Notes: generated by a model from the letters alone, not told the origin. 64,000 bases of DNA from Sphingomonas aliaeris (GCF_016743815.1 NZ_CP061037.1:62001-126000); one strand, 5' to 3'. Positions 26,838 through 36,889 are shown, counted from the first letter of the stretch. Numbers and translations: made by a program.

Positions 26838-27521
26838 ATGACGAGAGCGGAACGCCTGCTGGCTATCGTGCAGACGCTGCGGGGTCGACATACCCCGGTC
26901 ACCGCCGCCGCATTGGCGAGCGACTTCGATGTATCCGAGCGCACGATTTATCGCGATGTCGGTGTCTTGATCAGCCGAGGTGTCGTGATCGAGGGGGCAG
27001 CCGGCTACGGGTACATACTCAAGCCGGGTAACTTCCTCCCACCAATGACGTTCGCCCCGGATGAAGCCGACGCGATCGTGCTCGGCCTGCGCTACGTTAT
27101 GCGGCGTGGAGATGCCGCCCTGAGCGATGGCGCCCGTAGCGCGATGGCGAAAATTGCCGACGTCATGCCCGATGGTGCAGCGAACCAGGCGCGGTCCAAT
27201 GGTCTGGTAGTGGGACCGGCCGGGTCGCCGCATGGCGACGTGCTGGCCACAATCCGGAACGCTATCCGCCGTGGACGCAAGCTGACGTTTGCCTACACCG
27301 ATGCGGAGGAGCGATCATCATCACGGACGGTGTGGCCCGTCGCTCTCGGTTTCTTCGACAATCTCGAGATGCTCGCCGGCTGGTGTGAAGACCGGGAAGC
27401 ATTCCGCCACTTCCGTCTCGACCGGATGCGTGATGCACGGGTCACTGATCATCGCATTCCACTCGGCAGCCATCGTCTGATGTCCCGCTGCCGTGAAGTC
27501 GAACCTGATGTCGCGCTGTGA
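26838..27521 (+). CDS. HTH-WYL domain transcriptional regulator (YafY-like)
   Basis: A 227-residue regulator. Its winged helix is at residues 1-60 (RAERLLAIVQTLRGRHTPVT, SERTIYRDVGVLISRGV), followed by a WYL-type ligand-binding domain (AIRRGRKLTFAYTDAEER, then WPVALGFFDNLEMLAGWCED). The start at 26838 is where the conserved helix begins; the upstream in-frame ATG at 26793 is less likely. It lies 65 bases before an NmrA-like gene that it probably controls. Confidence 0.85.
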   Translation: MTRAERLLAIVQTLRGRHTPVTAAALASDFDVSERTIYRDVGVLISRGVVIEGAAGYGYILKPGNFLPPMTFAPDEADAIVLGLRYVMRRGDAALSDGARSAMAKIADVMPDGAANQARSNGLVVGPAGSPHGDVLATIRNAIRRGRKLTFAYTDAEERSSSRTVWPVALGFFDNLEMLAGWCEDREAFRHFRLDRMRDARVTDHRIPLGSHRLMSRCREVEPDVAL

Positions 27522-27586
27522 CGCCTCCTGACAAGAATTGTCAGTCGGTTGGCATATCCCGGAAGATCTGGATCGAGGAGTGAGCA

Positions 27587-28447
27587 ATGTTCGTTATATT
27601 GGGCGCGACAGGGCATGTCGGATCGGCAACCGCTCGAACGCTGCTGGAGCAAGGTGAAGCCGTCACGGTCGTGACCCGCGACGCAGAGAAGGCCGGCAAT
27701 CTTCGCGCGCTGGGCGCAGAGGTCGCGGTTGCTGACGTCCATGACATCGCGACAATAAGGGATGTCTTTCGCCTCGGAAGGCGACTGTTCCTGCTCAATC
27801 CACCGGCCGCGCCCGACACCGACACGGATTGCGTCGAGAAGGAAACAGTGCGCCATCTGCTGGCCGCGCTCGACGGCTCCGGTCTCGAGAAGGTCGTCGC
27901 GGAATCCACCTACGGCGCACAAGCCGGCGACCACCTCGGCGACCTCAACACTCTCCACGAACTGGAGCAGGGTCTGGGCGCGCAGCCGATCCCACACAGC
28001 GTTATCCGAGCCGCCTACTACATGAGCAGCTGGGACATGATGGCAGCGTCGGCCCGCGAAAGCGGCACACTGCCGACCATGTTCCCGGCCGACCTCAGGA
28101 TCCCGATGGTGGCACCGGCGGACCTCGGCAGGGTAGCAGCCAGGCTGCTCGTCGAACCGGCAAGGCATACCGGTATCCGCTTTGTCGAGGGGCCGGAGCG
28201 CTATTCCTCGACCGACGTTGCCCACGCGTTTGCCAGCGCGCTCGGCAAGCCCGTGAACCCGCTCGTAACCCCGCGTAGCCAGTGGGAATCGACCTATCGG
28301 CAACTGGGCTTCTCCGAGCCTGCTGCCAAATCATATGCCCGCATGACCGGTGTCAGCGTCGATGGAAACTTCGAGATGCCGGACAATCCGATCCGCGGCA
28401 CGATAACGCTGCAAGCGTATGTCGATGCTCTTTGTTCGAAGCTTTGA
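27587..28447 (+). CDS. NmrA-like NAD(P)-binding protein
   Basis: A 286-residue atypical short-chain dehydrogenase-like protein. It has the Rossmann glycine motif FVILGATGHVGSATARTL at the N-terminus and ALGAEVAVADVHD as the second-strand region. The catalytic Tyr/Lys pair of classical SDRs is not evident, which fits NmrA/HSCARG-type redox sensors or quinone reductases. It starts after GGAGTGAGC. It is paired with the WYL regulator upstream, an arrangement I recall from other proteobacteria. Confidence 0.85.
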   Translation: MFVILGATGHVGSATARTLLEQGEAVTVVTRDAEKAGNLRALGAEVAVADVHDIATIRDVFRLGRRLFLLNPPAAPDTDTDCVEKETVRHLLAALDGSGLEKVVAESTYGAQAGDHLGDLNTLHELEQGLGAQPIPHSVIRAAYYMSSWDMMAASARESGTLPTMFPADLRIPMVAPADLGRVAARLLVEPARHTGIRFVEGPERYSSTDVAHAFASALGKPVNPLVTPRSQWESTYRQLGFSEPAAKSYARMTGVSVDGNFEMPDNPIRGTITLQAYVDALCSKL

Positions 28448-28926
28448 GACTGCCGAGCTGGCTTCGAACGAGCAGCTGCCAGCCGATGTGGGCGAGCGCT
28501 CTTCCGACCATCCGGTACGCGTTGAAATCAACTGGCCGGTTTATCTCGGCGAGCCCAGCCCCATTGAGCGAAAGCATGAAAGTCTACGCAAGGCGTGTCT
28601 GCGGCGCTCGAGCCAAGCTGGAGGAAACGTCGGCTGCTTCCCTGCGCCGATACGGCGCGTTGGCTCGTGCCCGTGACCCCAGCCGGCACGCCGAGGTGGG
28701 CATCATCGACGGCTGACGCCGACAGGAAGCCTTATCAAGGCATCCCTGGAGGCTTTGTGGTGCCATCACCTTACCCCCTGGCGGAACGAACGATCTGGCT
28801 GGGAGCGTGCGGTTACCTGCGTTCGTTGTAACCGCTTGCTCCGTAGCTGGGGTGGCGCCGTGCGGCGTCTTCCCCCCTCCCCTGCCCCCTCGATATCAAG
28901 CGGATGGATCAAGCCACAGACGTTCC
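28448..28926. other. Intergenic, no gene recognised
   Basis: About 480 bases separating the NmrA-like gene from the convergent partition genes. Short ORFs occur on both strands but none has a supported start or known domain. Confidence 0.45.
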
Positions 28927-29260
28927 CTACTTCTTCTTGGCGCGCGCGGCCTCGGCTTCCTCTGCAAGATCGAGCAGCAGGCGCATGGCCTCGCCCTTCT
29001 TCATGCGATGCCGATAGGCAAAATCGTCATAACGTTCACGGTCTTCCGGCGTGGTCCGGATATGGAAGTTAGCGGTGTAGACCGCCTCGCGCGCGGGAGC
29101 GCTCGGACGCTTGTTTGGCGCTTCTACAGGTTCCGACTTGAAGCCCAGCTTCTCCCCCTGCCCTCGCCGCAGCACGCTGCTGCGGTGTCGGCACAGGGAT
29201 GTCGTCGTCCTCATCGAGTGAGAAGCTTGCGAGCCCGGGGCGGCCAGTGCCGGAGGTCAT
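28927..29260 (-). pseudogene. Small parA-partner protein, frameshifted
   Basis: The N-terminus (MTSGTGRPGLASFSLDEDDD, then VPTPQQRAAARAG) is in one frame. The C-terminus (EKLGFKSEPVEAP, then AVYTANFHIRTTPEDRERYD and MKKGEAMRLLLDLAEEAEA) is in another. The shift is in the CCCCC run near 29153-29157 (plus strand), where one base fewer restores a ~110-residue protein. The C-terminal helix pair looks like a ribbon-helix-helix or centromere-binding protein. Its start overlaps the parA stop by ATGA, so it is probably the partition partner. Confidence 0.6.
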
Positions 29261-29936
29261 GCCGGAACCTTTTCATTCAGGAGGTTGAGGACATCGAGCG
29301 TGAAAGCCGCCGCGTTCGAGCGAGCCGTGGTCAGCGAGCCGACATCGGTATTCTTCAGGCTGGCGAGCGTTCCCCCGAGGCTGAAGAGCGCCCGAAAGGC
29401 GCCGCGATCGGCTAGAGCCGTGTTGATCACCGGAATGCCCGCTTCCTGAAGACCGGCGATGATCTGCTTCAGGTCACGGGGCCAGAGACGATCGGATGCC
29501 TGTGTCTTGGCGAGTACCGCGGCGAACTTCAGGGGGTTTCTCGATGCTTCGAGACCTGACGCACGTTCTTGAACGCCCGAGCGGCCTCGTTCGAGTCCAA
29601 GGCCGACCCTTGCATCGGGATCAGTGCGAGATGGGAGACGAGGAGAGCATTGGTGACGCGGCCGGACGCCCTGCCCTCAAGGTCGACGATTACGAACTTG
29701 GCCCGCTTGCGCGCTTCCGTGATCGTATCGATGATCGTCTCCTCGTCGACCTCCTCGATAACCTCGATGTTGTCGGGCTTGCCGGGTAGCGCCGCCCATT
29801 TCGAAAGTGGGAAGTTCGGATCGGCATCGATCAGGATCACGTTCGCGTCTTGGGCGGCGAGCTCCGTCGCGAGCAGGAGCGCTGTCGTGGTTTTGCCCAC
29901 GCCCCCCTTCGGAGACAGCAGCGTGATAACAGGCAT
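29257..29936 (-). pseudogene. parA: ParA-type partition ATPase, frameshifted
   Basis: Starts MPVITLLSPKGGVGKTTTAL: a deviant Walker A (KGGVGKTT) at residues 9-17, then LIDADPNFPLSKWAAL and VIVDLEGRASG (Walker B). The first frame stops at 29529 after SKHRETP. The other frame continues LKFAAVLAKTQASDRLWPRD to 29257. One missing C in the C-run at about 29530-29535 explains the break. Repaired, it is about 225 residues, normal for plasmid ParA. A dense repeat array lies upstream. Confidence 0.8.
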
Positions 29937-30048
29937 TCGAGTCTCCGATGGAGCGAGTGAGGCGTGACGAACCGTTCGGTTAAGACGCTCCTCGCAGTTC
30001 GGCAAGTCACAACGGTTATGAATGATACAACGGTTCGATGCGGCGCAG

Positions 30049-30739
30049 CGGTTACAGCGCTCCGTCAGGTACTTAACGCGGAGCTCGTTCGTGACGGAGC
30101 AACGCAGCGCTCAGGCACCCGCGGCATCGCGTAACACTTCAATCGACAGGGTCAGGCGTTGCGGGTCAACGAGCCACTATGCCGCCACCGCTCCGCGCGG
30201 GTCGCACGGTTCGCGCGGATCGCGCGGTTACATGCTATCACGTAGAAGCAGCCTCGATGACCTCAACGTCTGTAACTAAGTCGTGCACGGACCAGTCGAG
30301 GCCACGAGACCGAAAGCGCTGCGGAACCTCGCTACCCCTGCCACTTCAGCGGTTACGGCGGTTGTAGGGGACGCAGCTGACGCAGCGGACGCCTCGCTCC
30401 CAGCGGTTACGACGCTCTCCGCAGTTACAGCACTCGCAACGGATACAGCGGTTCGCTTCCGAGACGCCAGCGGGAAGCCGCCCACCACGGGACCTCTATC
30501 GACGCGGACGCCTCATACCTCAGGCGAACCCGCGTAACACCTGCGAGACAGCGGTTACACGTAACCAGTCGCTCGTGCGTGAATGTATCGGCGTTAGGAG
30601 ACTGCCGCGGTTCAGGCCTTCAGAGTGATGATCCGCCCCGTGTGCATCCGGACGAGCGTGCTCGAGACCCTGAGCGATGGTACCAGAGCTGTTAATGAGC
30701 CAGACAACAGGCAGCGGTTACATGTGAGACGTCGGTTAC
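30049..30739 (+). repeat. CGGTTAC repeat array upstream of parA
   Basis: CGGTTAC occurs at 30049, 30225, 30350, 30404, 30552, 30715 and 30733, with near-copies CAGTTAC (30422) and ACGGATACAGCGGTTC (30439-30454). GGTTAC-AC-GTAACC at 30553-30566 is a perfect dyad. Chance would give far less than one copy in this span. No gene overlaps it. It is probably the centromere (parS-like) site or operator of the ParA operon, or an iteron set. Confidence 0.65.
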
Positions 30740-31264
30740 GGCGGGTCGCGGGGAGCGAAGGGCTACTTTGGCCTATTCGAACGTTCCCCTCGGGAGAGGC
30801 AATGATGCCTTATCGAGCCCGAACACCGCATGCGTCCAGAAAGAGCCGGCGATGTCGTCCGTCACCTCGAACCCGCGCCCTAGCTCCACCCAGAGAGACC
30901 CGAGCGTGCACGCATGCTTCCGGGTCGGCCGCAGGGCAGGGGGCTATCTGCGGCGACTCCGGCGTCGATCGCTGCGATACCGACGGGTCATGAAGGTGGT
31001 CGCGCGGTCGGACTGAGCATGGGAACCTCATGGGGTAGGTCTCGGACGGAGTGGGCGGGACGGATGGCTAGGTCCGGGGTCACAGGACCGCGTAGCAGAC
31101 GCGGCTCCGGGCGCGGGGGTGCCGAATTGCGGGTCAGGCAGCGAAGCGGACGGATGCGCAACTTGGGGGGGACCGCGCATCCTTGACGCCGGCTCCGACC
31201 AGCCGTCAGACTGTCCGGGACCTGAGAACGCATAATCTCAATCTTGAAAGGGTAGGGGAGGAAG
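30740..31264. other. Intergenic, no gene recognised
   Basis: About 525 bases after the repeat array. ORFs here lack protein-like composition. The right end contains AGGGTAGGGGAGGAAG, the ribosome-binding region of the next gene. Confidence 0.45.
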
Positions 31265-31504
31265 ATGAGTACGCCGACCCCGACCGAACTCCGCGCGACA
31301 CTGGTCACGTTGATTGCCGGCGCGACCGAGACCCGCACAAGCCGCTGGGACAAGCTGATCGGGGAGGTCGAAATTCTTCCGATCGTGTTCAATCCGCGCA
31401 GCAACTGGCGCGTCGCGGTGCGGGGCGAGGGTGATGATCGCGACGTGATCGAGAAGGCGGTCGAGCTGCTCCGCGGCGAGCACCCCTATGTGAGAGCGGA
31501 GTAA
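31265..31504 (+). CDS. Conserved small plasmid protein
   Basis: A 79-residue ORF with a strong Shine-Dalgarno (GGGGAGGAAG). Its sequence (TPTELRATLVTLIAGATETR, WDKLIGEVEILP and NPRSNWRVAV) resembles small unnamed proteins seen on alphaproteobacterial plasmids. No domain or function is known. It is followed by a terminator-like hairpin. Confidence 0.65.
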   Translation: MSTPTPTELRATLVTLIAGATETRTSRWDKLIGEVEILPIVFNPRSNWRVAVRGEGDDRDVIEKAVELLRGEHPYVRAE

Positions 31505-31505
31505 G

Positions 31506-31529
31506 GCCCCGGCAGCTAGCCGCCGGGGC
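31506..31529. terminator. Hairpin between convergent genes
   Basis: GCCCCGGC, eight bases, GCCGGGGC lies between two convergent stop codons (31504 and 31537). A likely bidirectional terminator, though without a clear U-run. Confidence 0.6.
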
Positions 31530-31536
31530 ATCGAGG

Positions 31537-31929
31537 CTACCACTCGTCGGCGCACAGGATGGTGAGGACGCGCACGGTCTCGAACGGGTCAGCGGGGTTC
31601 TCGGAGCCATTGTCGAGGTTGCGGTCGTAATAGTCGATCTTCCACAGGCACGGCGTCCCCTCGAAGTCGAACGCACCCATATCGCGGTGTCCGTGGGGGT
31701 CGATGCTACGCTCGAAGGTCTCGTGGTCACGGACGGTGCGCAGCAGTTCCGCGCGCTTGCGGAACCCCCGGAACAGCGCCACGTCGCCGATCAGGTTGGC
31801 GACCCCCGCTGTCATGACGATGCGGTTGGCTCCTGGGCTTGTAATGTTGGCGCGCAGCCAGTCGTTCAGCCGGGCGATCTCGGCGTGATCGATCGGTGCG
31901 CGCGCGGGCTGGGGTGTATCCTGGGCCAT
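31537..31929 (-). CDS. DUF3768 domain protein
   Basis: A 130-residue protein. IARLNDWLRANITSPGANRI, then MTAGVANLIGD, HGHRDMGAFDFEGTPCLWKI and DYYDRNL are the conserved blocks of DUF3768, a small family common on alphaproteobacterial plasmids with unknown function. The start at 31929 follows AAGGAGACC; the longer frame upstream is unsupported. Confidence 0.8.
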   Translation of the reverse strand: MAQDTPQPARAPIDHAEIARLNDWLRANITSPGANRIVMTAGVANLIGDVALFRGFRKRAELLRTVRDHETFERSIDPHGHRDMGAFDFEGTPCLWKIDYYDRNLDNGSENPADPFETVRVLTILCADEW

Positions 31930-32174
31930 GATGGTCTCCTTGCCTTCAACCCCGCCGATCGGGGCCTTTCGACAGGCGACAGGACCGCCGGGGCATAGCG
32001 CGCCCATGCACCCGAAGGGTCGCAACGAGAGTGGAGAAGCCCGCCCGCGGGCTTGCCTGGGTGCGCGCCGCGGCGAGGACATCGGAGCCCGAAAAATACA
32101 CCGGGCACGGTGGGGGGAGGGGGGACCGACCGAGAATCCTGGATGCTGGACGCCCGCCGCACCGTAGGACTATC

Positions 32175-32510
32175 GTGCCTCCCGTGGAGAACGGCGCCGA
32201 CATCATTGCCCTGTGGCCTCGCTGGATGGACAGTGCGGGCGCGATGCTGCGGTTGAACGCGCTGGTCCGGAGCCGTTGCGTGAAGTGCGGGACGCTTCTC
32301 CGCGTCGAGCTTGCCGATGTCGTGGCGCGACATGGGGCGGGCCACTCGCTCGTCGACCGACTGGAGCGCTGTCGGATGGTCGGCTGCCTCGGCTCGACGA
32401 TCTACCTGGCCTCCAGAACCTATGGTGGCCACTGGACGACGCTGCTGCGCGATCCGGTTCTGATCGGGAGCCTGGGCGCGCTGCCTCCTTCGCAAACGGC
32501 GACGGGCTGA
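32175..32510 (+). CDS. Small cysteine-containing plasmid protein
   Basis: A 111-residue protein starting at a GTG, with LWPRWMDSAGAMLRLNALVR, a CVKCGTLLRVELADV zinc-finger-like pair and RCRMVGC further on, which together could bind one zinc. No function known. Its TGA overlaps the ATG of the next gene (TGATG), so it is co-translated with the YedK-like protein. Confidence 0.6.
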   Translation: MPPVENGADIIALWPRWMDSAGAMLRLNALVRSRCVKCGTLLRVELADVVARHGAGHSLVDRLERCRMVGCLGSTIYLASRTYGGHWTTLLRDPVLIGSLGALPPSQTATG

Positions 32511-33188
32511 TGTGCAATCGGTATCGCATCTCGGCAAAGCAGGCGGCCGTCGTGCGGGCGTGCGGGTTCGATGCCCCGTATGCGCCGGATGAGGAGTTCC
32601 CGCCGGCGCGAGAGATCTTCCCGACGGGGAAGAAGACCGCTCGACATGGCCCCTGTCGTACGGCGAGCGGCCGGCGGAAACCGGCCGCTCGAGATCGTTC
32701 TGATGGAATGGGGTTTCCCGACGAAGATACCGAGCAAGCGAAACCCAGAGGTCAAGCTCGACAAGTACGTGACCAACGCGCGCAACCTGTCGTCGACTAT
32801 GTGGACGCGGTCGCTCAAAACACCCGACAGACGCTGCATCGTGCCGTTCACGCATTTCGCGGAGCCGCATCCGGACGGCGGCAAGGGGGATGACAATCTA
32901 CCGAAACAGATGTGGTTCTCGCTGCCGGACCAGCCGATCGGGTTCTTCGCCGGATTGTGGCGGCCGACCGAGCGCGGCGAGGCGTTCGCCTTCGGCACGA
33001 CCGAACCCAACGAGACCGTGAAGCCTTGGCATCCCAAGGCGATGCCGGTGATCCTGCATCTTCGCGATCTGCTCACCTGGCTCGACGGCAGTGCCGAAGA
33101 AGCGTCGGCACTGGTGCGGCCCTATGACGGGGCGATGCATCACCAGGTCGAGACGCCGCGGGGAGACCTGATCGAGGTCGACGCCTGA
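32510..33188 (+). pseudogene. YedK/HMCES-type SOS response-associated peptidase, frameshifted
   Basis: Starts MCNRYRISAKQAA, with the essential Cys2 that YedK/HMCES proteins use to crosslink abasic sites in single-stranded DNA. The first frame runs to about 32640 (EIFPTGKKTA). The rest (MAPVVRRAAGGNRPLEIVLM, VTNARNLSSTMW, FTHFAEP, WHPKAMPVILH) is in another frame. One base missing in ACCGCTCGAC restores a protein of about 225 residues. Conserved Asn, Glu and His positions are present. Confidence 0.78.
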
Positions 33189-33190
33189 CA

Positions 33191-33227
33191 AGGCATCGGG
33201 GCGGGTTCGATGCCCGCCCTGATGCCT
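33191..33227. terminator. Long hairpin terminator
   Basis: AGGCATC-G-GGGCGGG, seven-base loop, CCCGCCC-T-GATGCCT: 14 pairs with one mismatch between the convergent YedK-like gene and the small membrane protein gene. A likely bidirectional terminator. Confidence 0.7.
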
Positions 33228-33270
33228 CTAGGGTGACGAGAGGGGAGGGGCCTTTCGGCCCCCGTGCAGA

Positions 33271-33435
33271 TCAGGCGAAGGGATCGTACTCGTTGACGAT
33301 CGTAAGCGAGCTGTCGTGGTCTTCGGCGGTGATGACCGCATATTGGGTACCGACGGCGATCACCATGGTGGCGACCATCAGGCTCCGGGCGAGGTTGAGG
33401 GCGTTCTTGCGGGCGATCCAGATGTCGTTGAACAT
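33271..33435 (-). CDS. Small single-helix membrane protein
   Basis: A 54-residue protein starting MFNDIWIARKNALNLARSLM and continuing into a hydrophobic segment (VATMVIAVGTQYAVITA), then a short acidic tail. A strong Shine-Dalgarno (CAGGAG) precedes the start at 33435. Probably an inner-membrane peptide or exported after cleavage; no family recognised. Confidence 0.55.
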   Translation of the reverse strand: MFNDIWIARKNALNLARSLMVATMVIAVGTQYAVITAEDHDSSLTIVNEYDPFA

Positions 33436-34065
33436 GTTCGAGGCTCCTGTGAAGCCGGCGGGGTTCATCCCCGCTCGACAGGCGCCCGACAGGACGGGGA
33501 GGGGCCGCGATCACTTTCTTGCGGCACGCAAGAAAGCCGTAGCGAAGCGCCCGGACCCCTTGCGGGTTGATCGAACAAGGCCCCGACCCGGCCCAAGGAT
33601 TGCGCCTCCAAGAGCGGGGTGAAGCACGACGGCCGGACGCCGCCTGGGCAGCGCTGGACCGCCCGACACGCGCACCCCACCCGGTGCATCGATCACCACC
33701 TCAGGCTGCGCGCCCTTCCGCGTCTCTGTCGATCAGGCATTGCACCGCGCCGCACGGCCGGTCCCAGCGGCATCGTTGGCGGAAAGATGTTTCCGGTTCT
33801 CGGAAAGAGATTTCCGTAGACGAGCGCTCTCGTCAGTCGATCGTCACCCGAATGGGCCGAGACCGCCCGCGGGCTCGGCGGAGCGTCAGCGGAGTAGAGC
33901 GACGGTCCCGGCCGCCAGGCCGGGAGACGCCCCGTGACCTTGCTTTGCCATCATGTCCGTTCGCTTGGACGTGACACATCGCTCAGAACCGGCATCAAAG
34001 AGCTACGCGTGGACCCACGTGTGAAGTTCTCGAAAACATCCAGGCGATCGTATAGTGTTCGAACC
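33436..34065. other. Intergenic with an inverted repeat
   Basis: 630 bases without a supported gene. At 33514-33536 there is a perfect nine-base inverted repeat, CTTTCTTGC-ggcac-GCAAGAAAG, of unknown role (possible operator or terminator). The promoter of the following gene probably lies in the right half. Confidence 0.45.
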
Positions 34066-36018
34066 ATGGAGGAGCTGCCGGGTCGGCATGGACGGTTAAG
34101 TCCTAATCCCTTTGGTTTCGTCGATCACGCCGCCTTTGCTGGTTTCGGCGTCGATCTTGTCTGGGGCGTCGATGACAATGGCGACGTCGTCCACATCAGC
34201 GCCGCGCGACGCGGATTGAAGTGTCGATTGAGCTGCCCTGCCTGCAAGGCCAAGCTGATCGCTCGCAAGGGAACGAAGAAGGCCGCGCACTTCGCGCATC
34301 AGGGCCTCAACTCCGGTTGCGGAAGCGGCCGAGAAACCAACGCGCATTTCTGGGCCAAGCAGCTCCTGATAGAACGAAAGCGAATTTGGACGCCGGTGGT
34401 GACCGCGGTCGTCGACGGGATCTCGCGAGAGGAAAGCGCGGCGAGATGGATGGAGTTCAGCGACGTGCGCTCCGAGCGTGGTCTCGAGCGGATCGTCCCG
34501 GACATCGTGCTGATCCTGGCCGACGGGCGCGAGCTGATCGTCGAGATCTGCGTGACGCATCCGTGCGGCGAAGACAAAATCGCGCTGATCCAGTCCAGGG
34601 GCTGGCCCGCGATCGAGATCAACCTGCGCCATTTGCGGACGAGCCAGGACATGACGGCGATCGAGCGCGGCTTGCTGCAGGAAGCGCCGCGAACTTGGCT
34701 CTGCAACCCCAGGCGCGATCGGGCGGAGGAGAGGCTGCGCGCGGAGTTGGCCGCTGCTGCCGCGAAACGGGCATCGGCTCTGCAACGCCGGGCAGCGCAG
34801 GAAGCCGACCGGAAACGCCGCGAGGCCGCGGCGATCGAAGCGGCGGGCAGGGACCTGCTGGACGCCGTGGCGGTCGCACGTCGGCACGTCCGGCCTGTTG
34901 CGGACAGCGCGCTTGCGCAGCTGATCGCGAACGATGGCGGCGAGCTGATCGGGATCTCGGATGCTGGCGCGGGGTGGTCCGTCACGCGAGAGGAATGGCA
35001 GGCCAGGCTGCTGGAGCAATTCGTCGTCGTCTCCGATCCGCGCACATTCGAAGATCGGACGTTCTCGCTGGACAGTACGATCGACTACCTCGAACCGTTG
35101 ATCGCGCCTTCGTTCGTCGAACCGCCAAACGCGTCGATACACGCGTGGGTTCGCAGGCATTATCCCGAGATTCGGCTCCCGCGCGAGGCGGTGGAGGACT
35201 ATCTCGAGGCGCTTTGCATGGCCGGTGCCCTGCAGTCGGAAGGAAGCGGCGTTTATGGCCTGCCCGAGGACTTCTCGCAGGAGCTGAAGCGGGAGCAGCG
35301 CCGTCTGCTCGAGATCGATCGGCGCACCGAAACCGCGCATTCGCTCATCGATGAAATGCTCGCCGACCTGCCGATCGCGGAGACGGTCGATTTCGAGCCA
35401 CAGGATTGGCTGAAGCGCGCTCTCCCGGGCGACGTCCATTCGCCTGACGATCTGCTGGTGGCAGGCGGCACTCCCTGTAGCGACCTGATGACGACGTTGC
35501 GCGCGCTTGCCGCAATGGTCGCCGGCGGTGAGGAGGCAGTCGATGACCTTTTGGGCCTGCCGCTCGAGGGAGCCCGCTACCGGGCGATCGAGCGGGGCAC
35601 GGCGCGGCGGGCACGCGAGGCCGCAGACCGGGTGGAACGACTGCGCAGCGCGGCCACACGCACACTGGCGGCAGAGGCTGCCTCATGGCTGCTCACACCG
35701 CTCGAGGGATCGGACGACACGCCGCTGGCATTAGGCAGCCGCGCGGAAGCCGGTCTGAATCTGTGTATCGCGACGCTCGCCAGGATCGGCGAGCGTCGCG
35801 AGGCAGATCGTGCTGAGGCCGTAGCGATTGCCGCCCGACGCGAGAAGCTGAGCGTTGCGGTGGCGAAACTCTACCCGTCCGAGTTGCGCGAATTCGCCGT
35901 CAGGAATCACGCGACCGCACTCGGCTGCTCGCCATGGGAGGCCTGCGGGACCAATCATGGCCTCGAACTCGCGATCCGTACGCTGACCCTACAGGCAGGG
36001 ACGCGACGGCGACGCTGA
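34066..36018 (+). CDS. CoiA-like nuclease-domain protein
   Basis: A 650-residue protein. Residues ~55-85 hold a CxxC zinc-finger-like pair and CoiA-type HFAHQG (CPACKAKLIARKGTKKAAHF). Residues ~145-190 hold a restriction-endonuclease-like core: RIVPDIVLILADGRELIVEI, followed by CVTHPCGEDK. The usual lysine is replaced (EICVTH), as in related CoiA-family proteins. An Arg/Ala-rich coiled segment (~225-275) and a long helical region follow. CoiA proteins act on incoming DNA. Start 34066 is preferred; the frame is open to 33934. It leads the defence-like block up to 41.6 kb. Confidence 0.65.
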   Translation: MEELPGRHGRLSPNPFGFVDHAAFAGFGVDLVWGVDDNGDVVHISAARRGLKCRLSCPACKAKLIARKGTKKAAHFAHQGLNSGCGSGRETNAHFWAKQLLIERKRIWTPVVTAVVDGISREESAARWMEFSDVRSERGLERIVPDIVLILADGRELIVEICVTHPCGEDKIALIQSRGWPAIEINLRHLRTSQDMTAIERGLLQEAPRTWLCNPRRDRAEERLRAELAAAAAKRASALQRRAAQEADRKRREAAAIEAAGRDLLDAVAVARRHVRPVADSALAQLIANDGGELIGISDAGAGWSVTREEWQARLLEQFVVVSDPRTFEDRTFSLDSTIDYLEPLIAPSFVEPPNASIHAWVRRHYPEIRLPREAVEDYLEALCMAGALQSEGSGVYGLPEDFSQELKREQRRLLEIDRRTETAHSLIDEMLADLPIAETVDFEPQDWLKRALPGDVHSPDDLLVAGGTPCSDLMTTLRALAAMVAGGEEAVDDLLGLPLEGARYRAIERGTARRAREAADRVERLRSAATRTLAAEAASWLLTPLEGSDDTPLALGSRAEAGLNLCIATLARIGERREADRAEAVAIAARREKLSVAVAKLYPSELREFAVRNHATALGCSPWEACGTNHGLELAIRTLTLQAGTRRRR

Positions 36019-36187
36019 TAGTTCGGGTTCGCTAGGGCTGCTCTCCGGACGCTGTAGACCGGTCTCAGTGAGCGGCCTGTTTCAAGCCCGAATGCTACAA
36101 TCGTCGTCCGCAGGAGCGCAAAGGACGCGGTTGGGTGGCGGTTACGATCACGCCGTGGGCGTTGCGCCGCTGCTTTCTCGACAAATT

Positions 36188-36682
36188 TTAACTGATGACG
36201 CTGCGCCCGCCTGCCTCGAACAGCAGATAACCGGCATGGAAGAGAATGCACCAGCCGACTTCCTCCAGCACGCCGATCATATCGCCGTAGTTTCGGGCGG
36301 CTTCTTCTGGCGAATAGTGACCGATCGAGTCCGAGAATTCGACTCCGCAGGCCTCGAGATCGCGCGCAAGGTCAAGCGCGTCTTCGAGGGAGACGCGATG
36401 CCCAAAGATATGAGCGAAATCGTTTCTGAAGTCGTTGAACCGATCGAATGCCTCGCGATCTGAGGCATCGATCAAGCCATGCTTTTCAAGCAACTCGGTC
36501 TTTGCGGGGAAGCTCAATCTGTAAATTTTGTCGTCGGCCCGAACCGTGCTGATAAACTCGAGCAGGATGGCCTCCAGCGCGAGATGAATCTTCATTACCA
36601 GGGCGATGACCTCTGAATCATCGCCGAGGATCTGATTTGAGATGATGTCGTCGAGCTCAACCCGGCGGCTCGGCCTACGCAT
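36188..36682 (-). CDS. HEPN-domain protein
   Basis: A 164-residue helical protein containing FRNDFAHIFGH, an R-x4-H motif of HEPN ribonucleases, with an upstream helix ALEAILLEFISTVRADDKIY. HEPN proteins are RNases in toxin-antitoxin and abortive-infection systems. No obvious antitoxin gene adjoins it. It is divergent from the restriction-modification gene, sharing the 36683-36889 promoter region. Confidence 0.65.
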   Translation of the reverse strand: MRRPSRRVELDDIISNQILGDDSEVIALVMKIHLALEAILLEFISTVRADDKIYRLSFPAKTELLEKHGLIDASDREAFDRFNDFRNDFAHIFGHRVSLEDALDLARDLEACGVEFSDSIGHYSPEEAARNYGDMIGVLEEVGWCILFHAGYLLFEAGGRSVIS

Positions 36683-36889
36683 GCAAGTCCATCAAGATCG
36701 TCCTCCAGCCGCGGTGGGAGTGTGCTTCTCGTAAGGTCCGCCGGACTCCTGACAATAATGCCGGTACCACCATTCGACCTTCGTAGCGCGAAGCAGCGCG
36801 TAGCTTCAAACGGCCTGATCGTCGGGTTCGACGTGCAAGAACGTCGCCTTGCCCAGATGGCCATTTTGACGCCGATTCCAACGATTGTC

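Noticed and set aside
30049..30739. CRISPR array
   Set aside because: The repeat unit is only about seven bases and spacing is irregular; no cas genes are nearby.
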